This document shows positions 20,048-31,930 of a DNA stretch of 64,000 nt, piece by piece. The stretch is taken from NCBI GenBank assembly GCA_019925795.1, contig CM034303.1, forward strand, positions 620,001 through 684,000, read 5' to 3'. The notes beneath the pieces were generated by a model, which saw only the letters and a list, made by a program, of their open reading frames with translations, made no database searches and was not told the origin of the DNA. This DNA comes from Dendrobium chrysotoxum. Taxonomy: Eukaryota; Streptophyta; Magnoliopsida; Asparagales; Orchidaceae. How positions within the stretch are numbered: the stretch's first letter is position 1; the number at the start of each line of letters is the position of its first letter. The translations under genes were made by a program, and so were the position numbers.

Positions 20048-22006
20048 TCACTTTCCACCTGGAACCCCCTCCAGTTGTTTCAACATTTTTACAGTCTTCT
20101 TAGAGACTGCGATCTTCCACTGTTCTTCTCGAGCTGGCTTCTTCTCATTTTTCCTTTCTTCAACTGGGGGTACGGGAGAAGTCATAACTACCCGAGTTGA
20201 TTTCTTTTTGGGATGGGATAACACATTGTCTGAAAATGTGAGCTCTCCCCTCCGATATTTTCTTTCGAGCCAATCCTTAAAGATATAGCAATCTTCAATG
20301 GGATGGCCAAGCACTCGGTGATAAGGGCAGTAACTTGGGTCGCTAGTTTCTTTCGACTCTTCTGGCCTTTTACACTCCGACAGTTCTAGGCCTGCTTTTA
20401 CTACCTGTCGAAATAACTTGGCGACACTCTCCCTTTTAAATGAATATTCTTTATTCATCTTATCTTTGAGGGATATGAACGTTCTATCACCAGTTCCCGT
20501 TGCTTGCCTTGGGCGATCTCCTCCGCCCTGAAAAGTTCATGACCTACCATTCCCTCCGAGTACTAGCTTCGACTGAGGGTTAGGGTTGTAGACTTGTTTC
20601 GGCTTTTTTTCGTACTACATCGGCTGCTTGCCTTTGTCTACATTGTAAACCACCTGCTTCCCCCTATTTGGTCTGAGAGAGGATGTAGAGTAGATTTCAC
20701 TCTTCTTAGCATCTGGGGCTTTAGCCTTTTTAAACTTGTCAAAGTTACCTTCTGATCTGGATAAATTTAACTTCTCAAATTTAGCCACCCTATCCAGCAG
20801 GTCCTGAAATTTGATAATTGTAGCCATGCACAAAAATGGTTGCATCTTATCGTCGATGTTTCCCATTAGTAACTATACGGCATGTTCTTCTTCGAGCTGC
20901 TGCTCACATTTCATGCTCAGGTTGCACCAGCGAGTGATATATTTTGACACTGACTCCTCTTTCTTTCGCTTATCTAAGGCGAGGTCAGCGATTGTGATTT
21001 TCTCAGTTGCACTAGCAAACCTCTTCACGAACATAGCCTCTAACTCTGCAAATATCTTTACAGAATCGTTTGGCAATTCAGCGTACCATTCGAAGGCAGT
21101 TGTTTTTAAACTACTGACAAATTGTCTGAAGAGTAAGGCGTCATTTCCCCCCGTATTACCGCAGGTGGCCTTGAATTACGCCAAGTGCTGCCTTGGATTA
21201 CTAGTACCATTAAAGATAGGGAACTTTGGGACTGAGTATCCCTTTGGGTATGGCACTTGGTCGTATTCTGCCGGATATGGATGACCTTTGCCCACCAGCT
21301 TTTCAGCCTGGTCAACAACTATAATGGACTTTTTCTTTTCTATGATTAGTCCTTCGAGCTGTGCAGCCATCATGGGCTCGGAGGTGCTGGCAACATTCTG
21401 CGGAGTGGGCTGGAGGACGATATTATGAGCTTCATTTCCATTTTCAGGGACACCTCTTATTCCTGAGCCTTGAGGTATTTAAAAATTTGGAGGATCGGCA
21501 GGGGGATCAGGTATGGGACCGACGGCTGCAGTCCTCTGCATCATTTACATCATCACTACCATCTGGGCCATCATTCCTATCATCTTCTCATTCAACTGGA
21601 AGATCTCCTTATCTTTAGCTTTCATTTGTTCCCCCATTTGCTGTAGTACATCAGCAAGCGCAACATCATGGGTCACGAAAGGATTTTCTTCCTCTTCATC
21701 TTCCTCAACTATTTCCTCATCAGGGGGATCACCTATGTCGAACGTAGGCTCAACCTCACGTTGACGTCGTTGTGTTCGCCTGGGTTGGGGCTGTCGATTG
21801 TGATCACCTTCGCCCTCTTCATGGTAGACTTCCTCGATGGCACGAGTATGTCTTGCCATATAGATGACTTCTATATTTATGGAGTCATTCATTTCATCCA
21901 TTCCTTCTTCCATAAATTCAAAATTTTCATCCCCTTCAATATATTCATCATCTTCTATATTTTCTTCTTCTTCTTTATTTTCCTCCCCTTCTATGCCTTC
22001 TTCCAA
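20048..22006 (-). pseudogene. Tat-1 gag
   Basis: A very acidic N-terminus (21545-22006, Glu-rich) is followed by the gag core: YPKGYSVPKFPIFNGTSNPR near 21190, then MFVKRF, then YITRWCNL near 20930-20960. The C-terminal zinc-binding-like segment YCPYHRVLGHPIEDCYIFK lies near 20300-20350. All are in one frame. The break after HAV at 20873 is TAG where CAG restores HAVQLL. Others lie near 21545, 20615 and 20048, and the core is also frameshifted near 21176. Gag forms the particle that packages the RNA. Confidence 0.88.
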
Positions 22007-22053
22007 TTTTTCTTCTAATACTCGAATTTTCGATCCGCTGGCTATGAACGAAA

Positions 22054-23003
22054 TTAGATTCTTCTCTTGGAGGGGATGAAGGGTGACAGGATCCCCCGGA
22101 GGTCTCCAAGGTGTCGACCGTCAGGATTGACATCATCGTGGGTCTTCTTTTGGACCCATCTCTGAAGTTTCTTGTGGGCAGGGGCAGATCTTTGGGAAGC
22201 AGTACCGGATGTCACGCCCAAATTTAGTTCTCTTTTTCTTCCTTCTTTATTTTCTTCTTTGTGAGTCCTTGGCCTCCAGACTTGCTTTCCTTTCTGGCGG
22301 GACCTTTCGGGAGCGGATCCCTGAACCCAAGGTTCAGGAGTCACGCCCCGATGCCCACCACATGGGGCTAGCCTAGATTTTCTTCGATTCTCCACAGGCA
22401 ATGATTCATGTGGTGGGGACCTTCTGGCCTCAACCGTCAATGGCCGCTGTGATTTCTTCTTCTTCAGTCCCCTATCTTTTACTGTCTTCAGTACCCTGTA
22501 CACTTGGGATGACAAGGTTTCAGGCTCATATCTCCTTGGAGGGGCTGGGACTTTGGGTTGTCGGTCCCAAAAGGACTTCTTCAGCTCCCTAGTAGAGCTA
22601 TTCCTTTTGATCCATCTTAGATCAGTAAACTTGTTTCGGTGGGAACATTAACTTCGGGCTCTCTGGCCAATAGATTGGATGGGTGGACAGAGGGTTGTTG
22701 CTGCTGAGCTCGCATCTCAGCATTCTTCTTTCTTCTTTACCTCCTTGTAAGCCTTCCTCCAGATGAGGAGGCCTCAGCATCATTCTTTCTGGGTGTAGGT
22801 AACCCGTTCGACAGAGATGTGGTATTCGCAGTTAACACAGAAATCCTCCCACCAGTCACAACTCTTTTGGCAATCGGAGCCTCAGGCTGTGAAAGTCTTT
22901 CGAACACAGAAGTCCTCTTGCGAGGATTTTTAGCGGCAGTAGTGGTCTGTGACGCCGGTAGATGCGTCCGGCGTGTAGTAGCCTCAGTGGTTGGTCGCTG
23001 CAC
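22054..23003 (-). pseudogene. 5' ORF region before gag
   Basis: Two basic, low-complexity frames (22737-23003 and 22054-22515) lie between the PBS and gag in frames different from gag. The first has RTSVFERLSQPEAP, a motif seen in the N-terminal region of many plant gypsy gag proteins. The second is rich in Lys, Arg and Pro. They may be the frameshifted gag N-terminus or an extra ORF1 as in Ogre elements. No enzyme domain is seen. Confidence 0.55.
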
Positions 23004-23552
23004 TGGCAGATACGCATGATGGGTAGGGGCTCCAGCAGGATGGAGTCTCCTTACAGGCCTTTCAGAATTTGCATCGTTCGCAGGAACGGTAGCAGTCCTT
23101 GCAACGACTGTAGGGAAGTCAACGCTACTGAATTGGATGGTCGCTCCAGTATTTTAGGTAGTGATTATAGCATTCGCTAGGTAGATGCTAGCGCCGCGTC
23201 TCAGTTGAACAGTAAATGCAGTGTTCTGTAGATCCATCTACACAAATGAAAGGTAAGGGTTAGTAATCAGAATCTGTTACATCACCCAACACTTTCAAAA
23301 TGCAGAGACTTACACAGAACAAAAGACCAAAGTAGATAATCATTAGCAAGCGATTAAAATCATATAAATTTAAAAACTCTGCTAAATATGCTATCTCAAT
23401 AAATGCATGATGAATGTAGTGATCATTTTTAGAATATTTAATATTTAAATTCAATGACCGATCATCTTAGAGAATTCAAAATTTTAACACGTATTGATTA
23501 GCTGCTACTATAACACTGAGACGGCTAGCCAAAGATGGAAAGAGAAACCATT

Positions 23553-23569
23553 CCCCAGCGGAGTCGCCA
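23553..23569 (-). other. Primer binding site of Tat-1
   Basis: On the minus strand, TGGCGACTCCGCTGGGG starts 6 nt after the LTR end CCCACA. It is complementary to a tRNA 3' end finishing in CCA. Ogre-type Tat elements are reported to use tRNA-Arg; the exact tRNA here is inferred, not tested. Confidence 0.85.
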
Positions 23570-25894
23570 GAAATCTGTGGGCTCCAAAAATTCGGCCCCG
23601 GCCTCTGCCCTACTTTTGCTTTCTTCGGGGGAGTTTTAATGAATTAGGTTCCGAGGTAAATTTTGGAAGGCAGATGGGTTTATAGATAAGACACTACCCA
23701 GAGATTTCGCCCTCATTTTATGAGGACTTTATGATCTGAGTTTTGGTTTCCTATAGGCGCAAGCCCCTATAGTTAATTACCCCTCCCGGTAATGAGAGGG
23801 AACTTTCGATTAAGGCTAGTCGTCAATCAGATACGTAGGAGATACGTGCATCTGGCATATAGTAGCAGCATGCGATTGAAGCTTGGAAATTGAGGGGTTG
23901 ATATTTTTAAAATTAGAGATTTCACCATCTTGTACTTAAAGCGGATGGTGGGGGAATGGATGATGGACCCGATCAAGATCCCATGGTTCCGTCATCCCGG
24001 GCCATCGTGGTCCCTGGTCTAATTAGTCAAAAGAGGTAGTTGACCCAACCTGACAGAAGAATCCTTGTCGGCAGCCATGGGTTGCTTCGTCCAAGGGTAC
24101 CTTGTAGACCTGGGGTGAATATTTGTTTAAGGGGACAAATTTGAATCCACCTTAGCTAACAGAGGGCTTTGTGCCCTATCGATCATATCTTATTGATTCA
24201 TATCTCAAGGATTTGATGCCATTGGGGAGCATACGGGCTCTGGCCATAACCATAATATAATGATGCCATTTGGCGGTGACCACCTGGTTTAGAGGGCCCC
24301 GAGTCATAACCGTTTATCCTGCAGTGCCATTTGGCGGTGAAACTGCCGGTTAGAGGACTCGTACCACGTCCTTGCTTGCAGGAGATTATTTGAGAATGGA
24401 TCCTAGTGATATTCTCGACCAGGCATTAGCTCTATGTGAGCTAGAGTGTTTTTTAATTTATCCACCTCGGCAAACTGTTGCGGAGGGTTGATGGGTTTTT
24501 CTTTAAGTGTTTTGATGGATTTATTTCAATTTTAAATATTTTGGATTTTGATAATTTTTGGATTATTGGGAATTTCTGTGGAGTTTTGGAGTTTTGGATT
24601 TTGTGGGAGTTTAGGAGGCATTTGAATTATTTGGAATGGACCCCTCTGGTTGAGATTTACATTCAAGACGGCCATCATCGGGGTATATGGGATTTGCAAT
24701 CGTATTCGTGGATTGAACCTTATCAACTCTGTTTACCTGTTAACAGAGGGTCGGGTTTCATAGGCTTTATGCCATTGTTAGTGAATTTTCTTGATTATAG
24801 GCCTTGAAAGCCTAATATGAACGTATAAAATAAATATCTCAGTCGACCTCACGACCGTATATTTATTTAACAGTTCGAGCCATGTCGACTCCTATCTACC
24901 TAAATAGAAGGATCGGGCTCTAACTTGAATTCTCTTATTGACCCGCGCAGCATCCCTAGACGTCATGTGTGTACCAATAACACGCTCGTCGGGGCCCATG
25001 CAGGTGTTTGGGGGCATTTTATAATTTATTGATTGAACCTTGTCAACTCTATCAAGTTATCGGTAGAGGATTGGATTTCATAAGTTTTAGGCCTTTATTA
25101 GTGAATTCTCTTGATTATAAGCCTTGAAAGCTTAATATGAATGTATGAAATAAATATCTCGGTCGACCTCACGACCGAATATTTATTTAGTGGTTCGAGC
25201 CGTGTCGACTCCTATCTGCCCGCATAGAAGGATCGGGCTCGAACTTGAATTCACTTATTAACCCGCACAGCATCCCTAGACGTCACGTGTGTACCAATAA
25301 CACGCTCGCCGGGGCCCATGCCAGTTTAGTGATTATGTACCCCCCTTTTTATGTACCTACGTGTATATATATTACAGTGCATGTGCAGGGGTACTTTTAG
25401 AATATTTATAAATGCCTTCTGTCTGCTTGTACGGATATTGTAGATCCGGTGGCGTTATGTTAGATGTATAAGAATCTTCCGCAGTAGCTTGTAAGAGCTT
25501 GCATTCACTATATTCTTTATACATTTTGCTGTGATCTTTGGCCCACAGAGTACATCCGCCACTGCTACAGGTAGATGTATTCATTTGTAGACTGAAGTTG
25601 ACTACATGATACTGCATTTACTGAAGTCTTTCTGCATCTACCTAAAGGTGGGCGTTGTATATACATCTGTATTTATAAAGAGATTATATGTATTACAGAT
25701 CTTTGTGTTTATTTATTTCTTGATGTTGATTACCAGAGTATTGTAAAGCAGTTCTTTCATCTCCTAAATACCCTTCACACCTTGCTCACGAATATACTGT
25801 ATCATTTATTACATGATGTTTATTTTTGCAAGGAATTGTATCACTTGTAGGCAATAGGTTGTATATGTCACTATTCATCAATAAAACATTTTTT

Positions 25895-25899
25895 GGGGA
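25895..25899. repeat. Target site duplication of element A (left; right at 30338-30342)
   Basis: GGGGA is present on both sides and once in the uninterrupted 3' LTR copy of Tat-1. Confidence 0.9.
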
Positions 25900-27436
25900 T
25901 GTGGACCTCTGAAAGGACACTCAAACACCATCGCCCTGCGAAGGGAGATAGTATTTGGCCAATGGGAGGGCAGATTTGATCACACATATGATTAACCATT
26001 GAGGATAGTGGCTCTCACCAGCACACCCCGATGGATAACAATATGTACGATCTAATCACAACGGGTTTCCCCCACCCGATACATTAACTCGAATGGGGTT
26101 TATTTGAGTGTGAGATTTAGTTTCCCATGGGCGCGAGCCCCTATGGTTAATTACATCTCAAGCCGGGGCCCGAGAATACTCTCGATTAAGGATTCTACAT
26201 TATTCTTCCCAAATTGGGATTGGCACATAGGGAGAAGACTAGGAAATCCTACTCAAAGGGAAAGAAAGGTTCAACTAGGCTTAGTCAACATGCACGGCTC
26301 AGATCAGCATCCGGAGGGACTAAGGTAGTGAGAAGAAACTGGATAAAATAAAGGTCATGCACTCAGAACATACATGAGAGAAAGATGGAGGCGGCGTGAG
26401 TTGAAGTTTGACAGAATTGTTGACTTTTTGATTTAAATTGATTTTTGGAATCTTAATATTTTTAATAAATACTAGACCCTAATGTGAGTTGAATGCCTTT
26501 GAGTTTACTGGATTTGAAGTTTCCTACGCAAAGTTATGAATTTTAGAAGTTTCGGGCCCTAGACTATAGGCTATGGTTGACCGGAAAGTTGACTTTTTTA
26601 TTTAAGTTGGTTTCTGGACACCTAAGATTTTTAATAAATATTAGACTTTAATTAGAGTTGAATGCCTTTTAGTTTTCCCATTTTGGAGTTTTCTATAATT
26701 AGTTATGATTTTTAGAAGTTGGGGCAGTTAAATGAATTATCGAAATTGCCTAATTAGGGGTACTTTGGGGGTTTTGGCCCAAATCAGCTCCAAACTAATT
26801 GGAATCACCCCCAAAGGTCAGAAATGACCTAAGAAGGTGTTCCCAAGTGTTTGGAAAAAATTTGAGATTTTTAATAATTTTTAATGATTTAATTAAGGCA
26901 AAAGGTGATTTTTGATTAAGGTTGAATTAAAGTCCAGATTAATATCCAATTAAGGAGCCCGAATTATCTAAGGTTGGGGACTGAATTCTAGAGAGTTTGA
27001 GTATTATAGGTATTTTTCTGATTTAAAATGGATTTATTAGATTTTTTTGAAGTCTCTAAGGTTTAATTAACAAGTAAATTAGGGTTTGCTAATTAAGTGT
27101 TTTAATGAGTCCAAAAAATTCTTAGAAAATTCTAGGAGGTTCTAGATGTCACTAAATGTTAGTATTTAAAGTTTCACCACAATCTGGGATCTATCTTAGC
27201 TCCTAGAAATATTCTAAGTTCGCTAGACGGTCCTTAATTGTTGTCCTTAAGGTGTCACTACATTATATAGGAATAAAATAAAGTAATTAACCCTTAGGCA
27301 CAACATAGGGGGTAAATGCAGCAAATATAAGCACACCAAATCATGTCCTTAGATCTAGGAGAGCCTAGGCTAAGTGCTTGTGCAACCTACACATCCAAGG
27401 ACTATGAAAACACTAAGTAAAGAAACCTAATAAAGT

Positions 27437-27473
27437 GATTAGTGAATGATTGGGACACAATCATTCAATAATC
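27437..27473. repeat. 16-bp hairpin in element A
   Basis: Arms GATTAGTGAATGATTG and CAATCATTCAATAATC surround a 5-nt loop, with one mismatch. Homologous hairpins lie in B (45884-45920) and C (about 52166-52203). Confidence 0.75.
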
Positions 27474-27539
27474 CTTCTCCCACATGAATGCTGTTCATAT
27501 ATAGGTCCTAGGTTTAAAGTTCCCAAGGGGTGGACCTCT

Positions 27540-28920
27540 CAAAATTAAAGGATTTAAATAATATGTGATTTTAAAATTATTTTAAAATACACAAATATTA
27601 TAAGTATATAATAATATAAATTTGAAAAATAAGACAATTGAAAATACTTCAGTTCATAAGCATAGGAGGTCTACCAGCCACCAAGGGGTTTTAAAATAAT
27701 TTTTTATTTCAAAATAATTATTTATATGGATTAAGTAATATTTAAATAATTCAATAATCAAAGCAATACAGAGAATATTCAGAAAAGATAGAATCAGGCA
27801 CATAAAGTATTTTTAAATTAAAATTCACATTTTTTTAAAAAAACAAGGTATTATGCGTCAAAATTCGATTTAAGATGAATTAGTTATGAATTTTTGAAGT
27901 TAAATAGGTTTAAAAATAATTTTTAAATATTTTAAAATAATTAATATTTAAAAATAATTAATAATTTGAAAATAAATCAGATATAATAACATCTGGATTT
28001 AAAAAATAAATTTAAATAATAATAATCAAAATATTATAATAATATAAAATAATAAATATTAATATTATAATGATATTAATATTAACATAATAATACTATT
28101 ATTAAAGATAATAATATTATTATTAATTAACAATATTAATATTATAATAATAATAATAATAATAAATACTAATATTATAATAATGTAAATATTAACATAA
28201 TATCATCATTATTAAAATAATATTATTATTAATGACAATATTAATATTAATCAAAATCTAATACTAATATTACAATAATATACATATTAACATAATAATA
28301 ATATTATTAAAATAATAATATTATTATTAATTATAATATTAATATTATAATAACATTAATAATAATAAACATTAATATTATAATAGTATAATATCATTAT
28401 TAAAATAATAATATCATTAATTATAATATTAATATCATTATAATACTAACAATAATAATAATCAATATTATAATAATATAATAATAATATTATTAAAATA
28501 ACAATATTATTATTAATTATAACATTAATATCATTATAATGCTAATAATAATAATAGTTAATATTATAATAGTATAATAATAATATTATTAAAAAAAATA
28601 ATAATATTATTAATTATAATATTAAAATAATAATAATAATAATAATAATTAATATTATAATAATATAATAATATTATTATTTTAAAAAAATAATATTATT
28701 ATTAATTATAACATTAATATTAGCATAATAAAAATAATAATAATAATATATTAAAATATACTAATAATAATAATAATAATAATTATAATAATAATAATAA
28801 TAACAGTAATTAAAATACTAATACTAATAATAATAATAATAATAAAATTATTTTTTCTGATTTTAAAAAATATTTAAAATAATTTTTAAATTAATTAAAT
28901 TAAATTAATAATAATAAAAA
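27540..28920. repeat. AT-rich region with imperfect AAT/ATT microsatellite in element A
   Basis: Low-complexity A/T sequence. 28010-28850 is dominated by AAT, ATT and AATATT units with many interruptions. C has ATT runs at the matching place (51190-51400), while B has AT-rich sequence without long trinucleotide runs. Confidence 0.9.
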
Positions 28921-28924
28921 AGAC

Positions 28925-29280
28925 TTTGGCGACGCGGAGGCGGCGATCATCCAGGTGGCAGGCTCCGATTGGGCCCGTGGACCAATCATTTCCTGGCGGC
29001 GCAATGATTGCGCCGCCGGCAATGATTGCCGCAATCATGTGGCAATCAAGCCGCGGATAATGCGGCTTCACTTACCGTGTCAGCGCGATCTCCCGACGGT
29101 CAGATTGTCCGCCGTTTTGAATCAATGGCTCAGATCGAGCCGGATTGCAGGCGAAACAGCGGGAGGGGATCTGCGGTCGTTCTAGACCGCGACACGATCA
29201 GATCTCGATCGTCAATCACGGGATCAACGGTTGAGATCGACTCAAGAGAACGGGACGACGAACCCGAACCCTAATACGCT
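28925..29280. promoter_or_regulatory. GC-rich island with CAAT-N-ATTG palindromes in element A
   Basis: A sharp switch from AT-rich to GC-rich sequence. It contains repeated GCAATGATTGC/GCAATCATTGC words, including a perfect 11-bp-arm inverted repeat at 28995-29017. Matching islands lie in B (47140-47480) and C (50750-51010). CAAT(C/G)ATTG is the known HD-Zip class II target shape; promoter function is inferred. Confidence 0.5.
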
Positions 29281-29889
29281 ATTTTGGTTCATTCTCTCGA
29301 TCGGGTGAATGTAATCGAATGAAATTTTAAACCAAGAGTCTAGACATGAACATAAATCATGTGGACTAATTGGTTTGGCTTGAAATGATCTATGCAAAAT
29401 GCTAATTAACTCTAAGTGTTTTAAAGAAATTTCACAGTGGGATCGGGAAAATATTGAGATCTTTGAACTTGTAGGCTGTCCTTGTATAGGTTCCTAGTTG
29501 AACACACGATCAGATGAGGTTTGGATCTGATGGATCGAGACTTTGGACTTCTAGGGCCTAGGATCACCGGGAACTCGCTGCCGGCGGGCTTTGACCGTCG
29601 GTCTCTGGCTTGGAAAAGGTGGAGGGAGCTCATGGGAGTATCCTCACAAAATCTCAGAGCCTAAGGGGGTCTAGAGAAAGAGCAAGAGCAAAAGATCCCT
29701 AAACTAACCCTAATTTCACCTATTTAAAGCTCTAGAATCAATATTAACTGCTAGGATCCCATCTAGGGTTTGATTAGGAGGTCATTAGGTCTCTAAGGTC
29801 GTGGTTTGAGTTGGAGTTGATTAGGAAAGGTTTAAAAGGCCTTAATAGGTCTTAAATAGACCTAAATAGGTCATTTAGACCCATTAAAG
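29281..29889. other. Element A interior after the GC-rich island
   Basis: No domain, fold or repeat is recognised. Pieces align loosely with B (47480-48100) and reversed with C (50090-50740). Short frames are not conserved. Confidence 0.5.
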
Positions 29890-30337
29890 GCTAGGGTTGA
29901 CCAAGTCAATGCTTGACTTGGTCAAACCAGTCAACTAAGCCCAGGGGATGAGGGTTTGAGCCTAAGAGAGGGTTTGGGTTGACTTGAATTTGAACTAAAC
30001 CCATTAAAGGCTAAATGGGTTGACCTGGTCAACCAGGTTGACCCAGGGCACAGGTCTAGACCCAATAGGTTGGGTTTGACCCACTGAGTCTAAGGGCAGA
30101 GAGATTTGAGCCCATGAAACTCTGGATGTGACTTAAAATTGAATGGAAGGGGATATGGGTCAATTTGGGTCAACCCAGGTTGACCTGGTCAACCAGGTTG
30201 ACCTAGCACTTGTTTTTGGACTTAGCAGACTTGGCTTGACTCGCTGAACCCATTTGGATGGGTCCTGGGGTCTAGCCTGGTCAAATTTGACCAGGTCAAC
30301 TCCTTGACCTAGGTCTGGACCAAAATCAGGGTCAACA
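29890..30337 (-). promoter_or_regulatory. TTGAC(C/T) cluster at the 5' tip of element A
   Basis: By eye about 20 TTGACC/TTGACT hexamers on either strand within about 450 bp, several arranged as GGTTGACCTGGTCAACC palindromes. B (48110-48410) and C (49809-50090) have similar but thinner clusters. TTGAC(C/T) is the core of the W-box bound by WRKY factors. The position fits U3 of an LTR. Confidence 0.55.
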
Positions 30338-31477
30338 GGGGATCTTTGAATATTTGCCTTAATGTTGAATGACAATGACTTGTGCTTCATACAACATCTT
30401 CTATCATTGGTTGTGGGTACTCTTATAGTTGCTCGTAGGTACTCATGTTTGTAGTGGATTCATAGTTCTCACTTACATCTGAACTGCAGGTCATTATTAC
30501 ATCCACTTCGACAAGTTGTAAGCTCTTGTATGTGGTAGAAGCATTTGTTCTCCCTTGTGTTGTAATAGACTGTATGAATACCTTGTCACTCATTGCATGC
30601 TTCTGTATATATGATCACAGGGAGGGCATCATCAACTGTAGATAGACCCACTATGTTCGCTTGCTTGTATGTTGGTCTTGATTGCAAGGAGTCGTATATA
30701 TAAGAAGTTTCCTCACATGACTGATCTGAAGACCACCGTTAACTTCAATCTCATCGCTTATGAGTCATAGTATATTTACTTGCATGTTGAATTATTAATA
30801 TCACTGCATGCTCCTTGTACATGATCGTTGGTAGACCGCCAAGTTCATTGCATGTTCTTTATTGTCACTTATGATCAACCTTTTCAATCTCCATTACGTG
30901 TGAATTTTAATTTACTTGTTTGTATGATGATATTGACTATCATTGCATTCCTCATTTGTCTTTGCAGTCGATGCAATTGTCCCAAATCAATCAATTGCTT
31001 GATCTTTCATTATCATCCGTGAGTGAATTATCTCACATATGGATTGCAATCTTCATTAGAGTATCCTTGTGTATCTATTTACAATTTAGGTTACACATCC
31101 TTATTAGTCGTTGACAATCATCACTATATTTGGATTACTGTCGTTTATTCAATGTTCAAATCTGTGTCCAATTCGAGTCCATATCCATTGTAGTCTTGTT
31201 CCATTTTGAATCAAGTCTTTTGTAGTTCAAAACTACTCCAAGTTCTTTTGTGCTTCAAGTCATATGATTATGTTCAAGTTTTTGTTGAGTTTAAAGAAAT
31301 CTTTCAATGTTCACTTGGGTCCAAGTTCAAATTCTTGGATTCTTGTTTCAATATTCAAATTTGATTCAATTATGTTCAAGTTTATGTTAAGCTCTATGTC
31401 ATTTATTCAAGTAAATTTGGAGTTCCTTGCTGTCCAAAAATTTGCAAGTTCAAGTCCTCTGTTTCAATGAAAATTTC

Positions 31478-31930
31478 GGCAGCCTCCCGACGTCTCCCCC
31501 GTTTAGGGGAAAAACCAAGAGGCTGCCTTCCCCTCAACGCCACATGGGCGCTTCAGGTAGATGTCCATGGACACCGCGGCGGCATTTTTTTCAATCCCTA
31601 AGACGCTACATGAGCGCTTAGGGGTCTTGGTCACCTGTTGAAAAGACAGCAGTAATTTCCCCACATGTGGGTACTTAGTTTTTGTCCCCCTCGCGCTACA
31701 TGAGCAGTCCGGGGATTACCCACCTTGTCGCGAGCGTCGCACCGGTTTCCCTCCCTACTACGCTACGTGAGTGCGTAAGGGGTTTGCCGGCTCGTCGCTA
31801 ACATCAAGAACTGAATTTTTTTTTATGATTACCTGCCTCGTCGTAGACGTCGCACCGAGTTTCTTCCCTACTACGCTACGTGAGCGCGTAGGGGGTTTGT
31901 CGGTTCACCGCAAACAACGAAAAGGGGATC
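31478..31930. repeat. Hairpin array in the 5' LTR
   Basis: Same order and loops as 4710-5165. The outer stem GGCAGCCTC/GAGGCTGCC and inner TCCCC/GGGGA are kept. The five TAC(A/G)TGA-loop units are present with scattered base changes. Confidence 0.75.

Larger units (their letters stand above)
25900..30337 (-). mobile_element. Element A: non-coding LTR-like insertion (probable solo LTR)
   Basis: It has exact borders TG...CA and is flanked by perfect GGGGA duplications (25895-25899 and 30338-30342). Its sequence is absent from the other LTR at the matching point (about 3580). It has no gag, pol, PBS or PPT and no internal LTR repeat, so a 4.4-kb solo LTR is the simplest reading. It is related to B and C along its length but lacks about 1.7 kb that B has (43040-44800). 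Subregions: the hairpin motif shared with Tat-1 (26121-26196), AT-rich middle, AAT-type microsatellite, GC-rich island and TTGAC-rich tip. Confidence 0.85.

Noticed and set aside
28010..28850. Centromeric or other satellite DNA
   Set aside because: It is an imperfect AAT/ATT microsatellite inside element A and has homologous positions in C. There is no higher-order monomer.
25900..30337. Element A as a DNA transposon or MITE
   Set aside because: No terminal inverted repeats beyond TG...CA, a 5-bp duplication, and LTR-type homologues B and C.
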